Positions 34,108-42,327 of a stretch of 42,327 nucleotides of DNA are shown one piece after another; the stretch's first letter is position 1, and the number at the start of each line of letters is the position of its first letter. The stretch is from Paulinella micropora (taxonomy: Eukaryota > Cercozoa > Imbricatea > Euglyphida), in the NCBI GenBank assembly GCA_009731375.1, contig BJOX01000024.1, positions 596,994-639,320 on the forward strand, read 5' to 3'. A program made the position numbers and the translations under genes. Below the pieces are notes generated by a model that saw only the letters and a program-made list of their open reading frames with translations, ran no database searches and had not been told where the DNA came from.

Positions 34108-36993
34108 ATGCAGGGGATATCTGTCCACGTGGCAGAGATGGTATCTGTGGCATTAGCCGACCCAGCTAAAGCCAAAAGGGATTTTCCTTACGACGAAGCA
34201 AGGGCTAAGACGGCAGAAGACTTAGAAGAGCCCGACACGCCCATAAGTGATAGTGAGGAAGATGAAGAGTCAGACACCTCTCAGAGAGGAAGACAGAGAC
34301 CCCAGACAAAGAAAGAAGATATCAAACAGCCAGAAGGTTGGGATAAAATGACAGCAGAACAAAAGAGAGAGTGGAAAGAGAAAGAAGCAAGGAAAAAGAA
34401 AAGACAAAGTATGAAACAACACACAAGAAGAAAGACAGCTATCCGCAAAGAGAAGAAATATTATGAAAGGATGAAAACTTTGCAGTTATGTCTGTCTGTG
34501 GCTTTTTCCAAAGACAATGTATCTAATTTCCTGCGAACACAGAAGACGAAAGGACCCATTGAAGAGTTGATAGTAGTAAGAGATCAATGGGGAGGCATTT
34601 CCGGAGCAGGTAGGTACATGTTAGAGGAAGAGTTTGAGAGAACGAGACCAAGGGCAGGTCAGAGGTATGTAGACTGGCTAAATGAATTTCTCGCAAAGAA
34701 AATCCAGCTTGAAAGTTTACGTGGGGCGCCATTTTCCGATGAGGAAGCAAAGAGAAAGCTATTTAAGAAATTGCGCTACCATCCAGCTTTCGGGGATAAA
34801 TTTCAGGTGGACCACTATGATCTCCCGGCCAGACTAAGACCAAATTTCTCGGAACTATGCGAAGCATCTAGGGAAAGATGGTTAATGTGGGAAGAAAAAG
34901 AAAGACGTAACAATTTCCGTGAGAGAAAAACTCAAATTCGCAAAGACAACAACAAGAAATCTCGGGATGGCAAGCAGCGGCAAGAGACCAATCTCCTGAT
35001 GGATAATAAAGGGAAAAGGGGAGACAATAAACCGGGACCAAAGACAGCTCCAAACTGGACGCTCAAAGTCACGTGTTTTGGATGTGATGCCCAAGGCCAT
35101 ACCATGAGATATTGTCCGGTGATTTCGGAAAAGTTCCGCAAAGAAGGAAAATTAAAACGGAATCAAACGGAAGACAAAGGCACGGAACAAGAAAAGAACG
35201 AACAAAAGAACAATTACAAAAACAAAAAGAAACCCTTTCATAAGAAAAAGAAAGCACTCACTTTGATAACAACCGGCAACGACAAAAACGAAGACGAACA
35301 AAGTGACTCTGATACAAACGTTGCTTTAATCCATATGGGGAACACTTATGATAAGAGCGATGATGATGAGGAAGAAAGAGAAAGAGATGACGAGCAACCA
35401 AGCTCACCTCATCACAAATCTACAAGTCCCCAAGCCCTTTTGAACGATACAAAGACTACACCTAGGGTAGGGAATAGACATAGTGAGAGTGGAGAAGGAC
35501 GGGAAGTGCGGTTAGTATCGGCCACCCTACGAGGTCCCTCCTCACTACGGGGAGAAGGCAAGGAAGAGCGGTTAGTATCCGCCACCCCACGATGTTCCCC
35601 AGTCACCCCTAACCCTAACGAAACTCCTTTGAGGCTTGAGAGTTCTTACGGAGTCACGCCTGACACAAAATGTGCCGGAATAAACAGACGCAAAAAACCG
35701 TGTAATGTTTCCGTTGAAAAATCAAAAGGAAAAGGAATATACGCAAATCACGCGAAACGATTATCTTATGCGAGGTACTGCGGATATCACGCCACACAAG
35801 ACCCAGATTATCCGGAGTTGGATTTGTCGGTAAGTCCCGTGTTGCGACCCCCCAAATCTCCTTACTACCCAGACGAACGAGGTCTTAAAGCTGCGGCATT
35901 GGAAAAGTCTCATAAAATTACGCAAAGACTCGTTTTCGGGGAATTTGAAACTTTACGTGACACCAAAATTTCCACAAGTCCACAAGTCTCGCAAAATATT
36001 CCGCAACAACCACGCAAACATAATCCATTTTCTAGTCAGCGGACCGGCCAGAGCAGAGAAGGGAGAGAAGAGAGTGGAGTGGATGAGGGAGAGCAACGAC
36101 TTGGGCCCACTTCTGTCAACAAGTTTGGCAACCAAATAGGTCCCACCTCACAACAACTCCAAATCTCTAGTTCTAGACCAATCACAGCACTCCCACCAAC
36201 ACAGACAACAAACACGCAACCCATCAACCCTCCCGTCATAACCTTCAAAGATATAAATGAAATAGCTAAAACGTTGATGAATGAGTGCGTGAGGGGAATG
36301 AATGGAGAAGTGATGCGTGTCGTGAGTGGCGAGCTAGAGAGAGATGACTTTTTGACTGACATAGTAAGAGCAATAGAAGGAGTGTACTTGGAGAGAGCAG
36401 TCAGACAGAGTCCCATCACTACACCTCCACAACTCACAGAAGAGGGACAAGGTGAGGGTAGAGGAGTCTCTGAGGGTGAACTAGAAACAGAGACAGAGAC
36501 AGAAGGAGAGACAGAGCATGTACTGATACATATGAGAAAAAGAGTGATGAAAAAGAGAGACATAACAGTACAGGATAGTGGAGCAAGCACAGACATATCA
36601 TGCAGAGAAGACAGATTGACGGATGTCGATGAGATAGACCAGGTAGAACTACTGACAGGTAATGGAGAAAGGGAGTTGAGTAAGTCAGGAAGAGCTAGGC
36701 TGACTGTGATAGATGGGAAAGGAAGGCCTAGAGCAGTAGAAAAGAAGATGTTACTCGACACTACCTTACCAGTTAGCATAGTCTCTACAGGACAGATGGA
36801 CCACAGACACAACAGATCAGTCATCCACCAAAACGGACAGTTAGTAATACTCAAACACCCCATCCACATTAACGAGAGTGACATATTAGTAAGGGGAAGA
36901 TTAACTAAGAGTATGATATATAGATGGGATGACGAATATGATGAACCATTGAAAGTCAACGAAAGATATGATCCTTTCGCAACAAGGGGGTAG
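34108..36993 (+). CDS. copia Gag-protease polyprotein (961 aa)
   Basis: First ATG of the frame; an in-frame TAG lies 12 codons upstream. Order: charged N-terminus, capsid-like helical region (about residues 120-280; FLRTQKTKGPIEELIVVRDQ, RYVDWLNEFLAKK, LFKKLRYHPAF), CX2CX4HX4C knuckle (CFGCDAQGHTMRYC, residue 323 on), a long disordered part, and a Cys/His module (CAGINRRKKPC...ARYCGYHATQD, about 520-565). After more disorder comes the aspartic protease with catalytic DSGA (VQDSGASTDI, D823) and its second half (LLDTTLPVSIVS). It builds the virus-like particle, and the protease cuts it. The Cys/His module is not a normal Gag part. The frame ends in AGG GGG TAG, next to a likely frameshift site into Pol. 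Confidence 0.9.
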   Translation: MQGISVHVAEMVSVALADPAKAKRDFPYDEARAKTAEDLEEPDTPISDSEEDEESDTSQRGRQRPQTKKEDIKQPEGWDKMTAEQKREWKEKEARKKKRQSMKQHTRRKTAIRKEKKYYERMKTLQLCLSVAFSKDNVSNFLRTQKTKGPIEELIVVRDQWGGISGAGRYMLEEEFERTRPRAGQRYVDWLNEFLAKKIQLESLRGAPFSDEEAKRKLFKKLRYHPAFGDKFQVDHYDLPARLRPNFSELCEASRERWLMWEEKERRNNFRERKTQIRKDNNKKSRDGKQRQETNLLMDNKGKRGDNKPGPKTAPNWTLKVTCFGCDAQGHTMRYCPVISEKFRKEGKLKRNQTEDKGTEQEKNEQKNNYKNKKKPFHKKKKALTLITTGNDKNEDEQSDSDTNVALIHMGNTYDKSDDDEEERERDDEQPSSPHHKSTSPQALLNDTKTTPRVGNRHSESGEGREVRLVSATLRGPSSLRGEGKEERLVSATPRCSPVTPNPNETPLRLESSYGVTPDTKCAGINRRKKPCNVSVEKSKGKGIYANHAKRLSYARYCGYHATQDPDYPELDLSVSPVLRPPKSPYYPDERGLKAAALEKSHKITQRLVFGEFETLRDTKISTSPQVSQNIPQQPRKHNPFSSQRTGQSREGREESGVDEGEQRLGPTSVNKFGNQIGPTSQQLQISSSRPITALPPTQTTNTQPINPPVITFKDINEIAKTLMNECVRGMNGEVMRVVSGELERDDFLTDIVRAIEGVYLERAVRQSPITTPPQLTEEGQGEGRGVSEGELETETETEGETEHVLIHMRKRVMKKRDITVQDSGASTDISCREDRLTDVDEIDQVELLTGNGERELSKSGRARLTVIDGKGRPRAVEKKMLLDTTLPVSIVSTGQMDHRHNRSVIHQNGQLVILKHPIHINESDILVRGRLTKSMIYRWDDEYDEPLKVNERYDPFATRG

Positions 36994-39900
36994 AAGGGGA
37001 GGGAAGCCCCACAAATGAGAACAAAAACGAGACAAGTAAGCATGAAGTAAATAAGAGAGAGAAAGAATTACACGTAGATATAGTATTATATGAAGCTTAC
37101 CCCAGAAAGTCAGACAAACCTAGAAAGATAGGAATCAAGATTTTTCACTATGCCTGTGGGCATTATTGGTTAACAAAGATGCGCCTATTGGCAAAAATTT
37201 TGAACATTAAGTTAGTTGGTGACGAGAGCGATGTGAGATTTTGCGAATCTTGCATGGTAGGAAAGTCTAAACGTTTGCCACGTTTTGCAGTTAATACAAT
37301 AGAAAGAGCCCAAAAGCTAGGTATAATTCTACATATAGACACATCAGGACCGTGGGCAACTAGATCAATAGGTGGTAAACGGTATAAATTTTTGGTCACC
37401 GACGACTACTCACTGTTCATTCTTGACTTTTATTTAGCCCATCAGAATGAGTTTGTAGATTGCTTAAAACAAGCTGTAGCCTTTTATGAGAGGCAGACAG
37501 GAAACAAAGTAAAGGAAATTCGCGCAGATCAAGAATTCCATATTCCGGAGGAAGTCATTAAGTGGTGGAAAAATATTCGCTTTATTTGGAAAACCTCCGC
37601 GACAAACGATAAAGACGGGAATCCTATTGCGGAAAAAGTGAATGATATTACGGCGGGGCCTGCACGAGCAATGAGATATCACGCTAAATTACCGCCGCAA
37701 TTCTGGGCAGAATTAGAACACGCAGCAACAACCATTCACAACATCCTACCGGCAATTCACGGGGAACGCAAAGGAATGTCGCCTTATGAGCAGCTGTTAG
37801 GTAGAAAACCAACACTCTTTCATTTAAAACCAATAGGATGTATGGGTGTGTTACATATACCTAAGACTAAAGTGCGGAAGGGAGAGTACAGAGGGAAAAA
37901 GGTGATGCTAGTAGGATATGATCTATTTCGGGAACTATACCGCGTATGGGATGGTAAGAAGATAATTTCCGGAGTGAGAGATGTGAGATTTAATATTCAC
38001 AAAATCGGTAAACAAGCTCATCCTCCTAAACTAGTGTCGTGGGATAATGATGACTCTGAGGGGGAGAATGAGAATGAGAGCGAGCAACCACACACATCTC
38101 CACAAGCGTCACCACCCCAATCACCACCCCAATCACCACCTCAATCACCTAAGTCACCGCACAACGTCAACAACGACCACCCAACAACACACTTTGATGA
38201 AGTTGAGGGGGAGACAGAGAATGTTGATATCGATGCGAATGAGAATGAGCATGAAAATGAGCATGTGGAGAAGAATACATTGGATCACAAACATACACGC
38301 CTACACACAAGTCCAGAGCCACATTATCCACAACAATTACCCCCAGAGCACAAGATCAAGCCACAAGAGCATACAAATGAACAAGATCCAACAGATCCAC
38401 TAAAAATACATGAAAGAAGAGCATACGAAGAAAAATCACCACCATCTAAGGGATTAACGTGGGAGCAGAGTCAGAGAGTAACGGAGAGTAACATAATCCC
38501 CGGTAAAAGGCAGCGCAAGGCAGTAGAGAGATTTACCCCTAGCAATGAGCCCAAGAGAGAAAAGAGAGAGGCTCAAGAGCTAATAGGTAAGGTAGTAAGA
38601 GTGCCCGCGCGTGCATGGGGAGATGGATGGGCGAAGAAAAAGTACGGTGAGGGATGGGAGAGCATAGTACGAGTAAGGGTAGTCAGCAGAGTGAGTGACC
38701 CCAGAGATAGACTCGTAGTAAGAGACAGACCTCAGCCCACCCACATAGTTAAGTTTGAGGACGAAGAAGAACGGATGTTGAATTCGGAAATCCTCAAATA
38801 CTCCGTGAAAGATCCCGAATACCCGTTACAAAGTCCCGCTAATATGTTTTTATGCGATGACCGTATGGTGGCAGATGAGATTCGTGATTTTTATTTGTAT
38901 GTAGATATCAGAGTACCCAAAGATGTCATAGAGGAAGGTTTGACAGCTAAAGATGTTTTAGAGGGTATGAAAACAGAGCTAAAAGCTCTTCAATCCTTTA
39001 ACACATACACATGGGTACCCCATAAGGAGGCAAGCAAGGCAGGAGTTAGTAAGATAGTTAGATTGACATGGGTTCACAAAGTAAAGTTAGATGAGAACGG
39101 GAAAAAGTTCATAAAGTCTCGTTTAGCTTTACGGGGAGATATGTTAGAACCCGGTGTTAGCTATAACCCAGATCAGCTCTTTGTTCCTTGCGCCGCGCAC
39201 CATTCACTTTTATTTCTCGCCAAACTAGCTGCCTGGCACAAACACAAACTATACGGCATAGATTTTAAAAATGCATACCTAAATGCTCGTATGAATGACC
39301 CTGTTTATGCATATGCGCCAGAGAGTGTAGACAGAGAAGGGCATGAGGGGATGTTATGGCGTATAGATGGTGCTTTATATGGTGCACCACAGGCAGGAAG
39401 AAGATGGTATGAGATATTAGCACCCAAGTTAGAGGAGCTAGGTTTTAGGTTGCTAGATTCAGACTTATGTATGTTTGTAGAAAATGATAAAGCTTTGAGA
39501 GAGGCAATAGTAGGGATATTTCATGTTGATGACTTGTTGTTCACCGCACCAAACAAACAAGCATATGAGCAAGCATTTTTTCCCGCTCAAAAGACTTGGT
39601 ATTGCCCGTGAATTCAAAGGAATAGAGATAGAGCAATCGAACGGGAAAATAATTTTGCATCAGCGAAAATATCAGCAGCAGATACTAAAAGAGGTAGGCA
39701 ACGATTCTGCTAAACCCGTTAGTACTCCAGCGCAAGAACATTTCACGGAATCGATGTCGGAATCAACTAGCTTGCGAAAATTTTCAATTCCTAGTCTAGT
39801 TGGTCGTTTGCTATTTCTCGCAAAGATGACAAGACCCGATATAGAACAAGCACTAAATTCGGCAAGTGTCATGCAAACTATCGATAAGGGAATAACTTAT

Positions 39901-40467
39901 GCGATGTTAGGCAGAATCTTTCGTTATTTAGTTAACTCTTATCGAGGTTTAGCTTACCATGAGCCTAAGTCAGAGCAAGAAGGGCAAACCTATCCAAAAC
40001 TTTCCATGTGGCCCGACGCGGCTCACAAAGTTTGTAAGAAAACAGGGAAGTCCCGCACTGGATTCGTGATCCTATGGGGCAGCGATCCAGTTGCATGGTT
40101 ATCAAAGCGACAGAGTCGCATCGCCCTGAGTTCCAATGATGCTGAAATATTTGCAGCAACTGAGTGCATTAGAGAGGGACTTGCACTAAAACACATTACA
40201 CAAGAACTAAACATAGCCCAAAAGAGCCCGATAGAATTATTCGAGGATAACTCTCAAACAGTCTTAGCGGCAGAGAGGGGTATGTCAGGTAATAGAACTA
40301 AACACTTACCTTTAGAATTACACTTTATGCACCACCTACAGAGAGACGGTGAGATTAAGTTTGTAAAAGTAGGTACGAAGAAGCAGATAGGTGATGTAAT
40401 GACAAAATATTTACCGAAAGAACAATTCGAGTATTTACTTAACAAATTTACGGTAAAGCTCAAGTAA
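36972..40467 (+). CDS. copia Pol: integrase, reverse transcriptase, RNase H (one frame break)
   Basis: Open in the -1 frame from 36972, overlapping the end of gag by 22 bp; the first ATG is only at 37179, inside the integrase zinc region, so frameshifting is expected. The integrase has the HYACGHYW...CESC pre-integrase zinc motif, then catalytic HIDTSGPW, IRADQEF and AEKVND (D, D, E). A long linker rich in Pro/Gln/His/Glu follows. The RT has LTWVHKVKLDENG, GIDFKNAYLNA (motif A), ALYGAPQAGRRWYE and FHVDDLLF (catalytic DD). Near 39576-39584 (six T then three C) the frame changes, ending the first part at 39611. The rest (to 40467) has the RT end (LGRL-type LVGRLLFLAKMTRPDI) and RNase H with MWPDAAH, LSSNDAEIFAATE and FEDNSQTV. 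Confidence 0.9.
36982..36993 (+). promoter_or_regulatory. Candidate -1 frameshift site at the gag/pol overlap
   Basis: 'caaggggg' sits directly before the gag stop TAG. A run of five G in the A/P-site position, followed by the stop, allows slip into the -1 frame, in which pol is open. It is not a classical XXXYYYZ heptamer. Confidence 0.4.
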
Positions 40468-40908
40468 TTTCGGGATTTGCGTGTCCACTCACCTATATTT
40501 GCTTTGAGTGTTTTGTGCAGTTTGTTGCTTGTTGCAGCAGCTTTGTTTTGCGCAGGGGTCAAGAGCCGTCGAGCCGAGGCTGGGTAGCCGACTGCCACGC
40601 GAGGCCGGCAGCCGCGAGGCTTTCCCTGGCTAACTTAGCAATTTAAATTCTTTCTATCATTCTTTCTGTCCTAGAATAGGAAATCTAATTTTTTTTTTGA
40701 TTTTGCTACCCTCTACGGGAAGCGCTTGCAAATTTTTGAACACATACATACTTCATACATGTTCAAGTACTGCATGACTACACATATATACATACATAGA
40801 GGATGTAATGTAAATGGGAGTTGATATTTAACCTTCGGGTAACCCATAACTGATCCTTAACACTATTTTTTCATATTTGCACACTAATATAGCCTATGAC
40901 TTGCGACT
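40468..40908 (+). other. copia 3' untranslated region
   Basis: About 440 bp without an ORF between the Pol stop and the polypurine tract. Contains a GC-rich self-complementary patch (about 40563-40622, gccgagg/gccggcagccg) and AT-rich sequence. Confidence 0.7.
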
Positions 40909-40919
40909 GAGGGGGGAGC
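40909..40919 (+). promoter_or_regulatory. copia polypurine tract
   Basis: gaggggggagc directly before the 3' LTR; primes plus-strand synthesis. Confidence 0.75.
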
Positions 40920-41234
40920 GTTGTAATGTACTATTAATACCCGTTACTCCACCTAGTCAATTTACCGGTAATTTGGATAGTCTTAGTCATAGGCAAGTTC
41001 ATAGGCAGGACAGTTATTAATACCTTTATTACTGACAAGGACACTTTCTAGAGTATTGGAGTCGCGAATCATAATCTGGAATGCCTAGAATCAAATGAGT
41101 ATTACCATTCTGTAAAGGTCATCACATCATAAATTTGCGTCACGGACCCAAAGTCATTAAAAGTCTTTTCTTCTGTTATTCTTTACCCTTAGCGGGGTTC
41201 CCTAAACTCTGCGTTTGAGTGATAGATTACTTTG
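40920..41234 (+). repeat. copia 3' LTR
   Basis: About 315 bp. Aligns with 33685-33993, with indels (for example an extra 'ggagt' near 41060) and some substitutions. Confidence 0.9.
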
Positions 41235-41240
41235 CCTTTC
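41235..41240. repeat. Candidate target duplication CCTTTC, right copy of copia
   Basis: Matches 33679-33684. Confidence 0.55.
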
Positions 41241-41889
41241 CCTCCCTCATATCTGTTCCTCATGCTTTCTCCTACATACCACATCTTGTATCACATGACC
41301 GAGAGGTAGGATAAACACAGATCCTAGCGGGCAGCCACGCCTTTGGGCCAGACGCTTCCACTTTCCCAACTACTCGGGCCTTGTGCCTCGATATCCCTGA
41401 GGTTGTCGGTTAAGCCTTTTAGTTACGGATCCCATGCTCTCACTACGGGTTTGGGTAGGAGTACTATCTTTCCTATTGATCATCAACTTTGCAACCAGAC
41501 AGAAAAATCAGTGTTAATAAAGGCACGCCGCCAGTGTGTTATGAGCCTTGCCAGCATCTAACTCTGCGGCCCTTGAAAATTGATTTTAGTGACCGGGCCC
41601 ATGAGTCATTTGGTCAAGAACAAATTGCACTCGAAGCAGTCTCGCTCAGTTATGCCGGCCCACCCGATATATAATGGCATTACTCTATGTTCCGGTCTGT
41701 CGGTTACTATAATCCGGGAGTCAGTTGGCGTGGAGATTACGGAGTCCCTCTACGTAACGTATTCTGTTTATTATTAAACAACTATTGTACAACTATTCAC
41801 GGTAACACAGTCACCGATCTATTTCGATCATTTATTAATATGATTTTACTGTAGTCAACCCTGTTTCTTACTGATGGGAGACATCAGAT
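41241..41889. other. Unassigned host sequence, no gene seen
   Basis: Mixed-composition sequence without a convincing frame, splice pattern or repeat. The string 'ccggcccaccc' at about 41659 also occurs at 9337, which may mark another old repeat family. Confidence 0.5.
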
Positions 41890-41899
41890 CGACGTGGAA

Positions 41900-42096
41900 C
41901 GCTCTTTCTTCCTCTTCCTCCTCCTCCTCGTCCTCCTCTTCCTCGTCTACCTCTTCGCCGTTTTCCTCCTCCCCCTCATCCTCTTGATCACATTTGCCAT
42001 CTGCATGTCTAGCCGCTTGCAAGCCACCACTGACCCTACTACTCCTACTACTACTACTCCTCCTCCTCCTCCTCCTCCTCCTCCTCCTACTACTAT
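41900..42096. repeat. TCC/CTC and ACT trinucleotide low-complexity tract
   Basis: Runs of tcc/ctc and act triplets. The Arg/Ser-, Glu- or Leu-rich frames over it on both strands are artefacts. Confidence 0.85.
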
Positions 42097-42101
42097 TGCT
42101 G

Positions 42102-42327
42102 TTGACATTCAAGACAACAACAAAAATTAGTTTTTCATTTTTGTGTCAGATTTTCATTTTTGTGACAGTTTTTCATTTTTGTGACAAAAATTCAAATTTT
42201 CAAATTTAACGGTAACATTTCGCGAAAATTTACGATATTTTGCGGACGAATATAGCCGTTAATTTGAAAAATTCAAATTTTCACCCAAAATCAAAATTCC
42301 AACCAAAACTGAAATTCCAACCAAAAC
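42102..42327. mobile_element. Second copy of the foldback/MITE-like element, cut by the window end
   Basis: Starts near 'gttgacattcaaga', like the left arm at 10004-10018, and shares the core 'aacatttcgcgaaaatttac' and 'gatattttgcggacgaa' with the copy at 9988-10283, in the same orientation. Contains an extra 19-20 bp tandem (tttttcatttttgtgacag type) three times at about 42130-42190. The right end lies outside the window. Confidence 0.75.

Larger units (their letters stand above)
33685..41234 (+). mobile_element. Ty1/copia LTR retrotransposon, 7.55 kb
   Basis: Direct LTRs (33685-33993 and 40920-41234), a primer binding site, Gag with one zinc knuckle, then protease, integrase, reverse transcriptase and RNase H in the order PR-IN-RT-RH that defines Ty1/copia. 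Gag-PR is one frame and Pol is in the -1 frame, which is atypical for plant copia but like frameshift-dependent elements. The LTRs differ by several indels and substitutions, so the insertion is not recent. Pol has one further frame break at 39576-39584. Confidence 0.93.

Noticed and set aside
36036-37043. Minus-strand 335-codon frame
   Set aside because: Antisense shadow of the gag-protease region.
41855-42112. Arg/Ser/Glu-rich minus-strand frame
   Set aside because: Translation of TCC/ACT low-complexity DNA.
1-42327. tRNA, rRNA or telomere repeats
   Set aside because: No cloverleaf, rRNA core or telomeric unit was recognised by eye; TATC arrays are not telomeric.

Overview
The window is eukaryotic nuclear DNA. 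It has huge microsatellite arrays, a gene with GT-AG introns, LTR retrotransposons and a complete integrated DNA virus. The integrated virus is a Polinton-like virus (PLV) with a double-jelly-roll capsid protein. Such elements are known mainly from algae and other protists, so an algal or protist host is my inference; no host marker gene here names the species.

Layout. 1-5870: compound simple repeats (GATA/TATC, CTAC, AT, TATG, ACATA) carrying a recurring unique cassette. 5990-6357: assembly gap. 7384-8707: a three-exon host gene for a small, probably secreted protein. 9579-32145: an old gag-only, copia-like LTR element on the minus strand. It has LTRs at 9579-9870 and 31855-32145, a broken gag at 10436-12375 and a foldback element near 10135. 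It was split by an 18.9-kb PLV at 12840-31766. 33685-41234: a Ty1/copia retrotransposon on the plus strand. The right end holds unrecognised sequence, TCC-rich low complexity and a second, truncated foldback copy.

The PLV is bounded by 334/335-bp inverted repeats that are nearly identical and begin 5'-AGT. A 6-bp target duplication (CCTTCT) flanks them, the hallmark of Maverick/Polinton integration. Its left, plus-strand half holds small DNA-binding-type proteins, a stand-alone HIRAN protein, a protein-primed DNA polymerase B (broken by two frame changes), an ExoX-tail-like protein with a nonsense codon in front, and a zinc-motif protein. Its minus-strand block is the morphogenesis module: a surface-type structural protein, the major capsid protein, a basic core-type protein, a coiled-coil/trimer-type protein, the FtsK/HerA packaging ATPase, and a very long trimeric fibre ending in an S74 self-cleaving chaperone. 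A DUF5754-like gene and a retroviral-type integrase start 9 bp apart. The right end has a GC-richer gene with a 46-bp intron and a coiled-coil gene.

The PLV could once replicate its DNA by protein priming, package it into an icosahedral capsid, attach through a large fibre and insert with its integrase. The near-identical TIRs point to recent insertion or conversion. The broken polymerase and the frame change in the fibre say this copy is decaying, unless these are assembly errors. Several N gaps hide gene ends.
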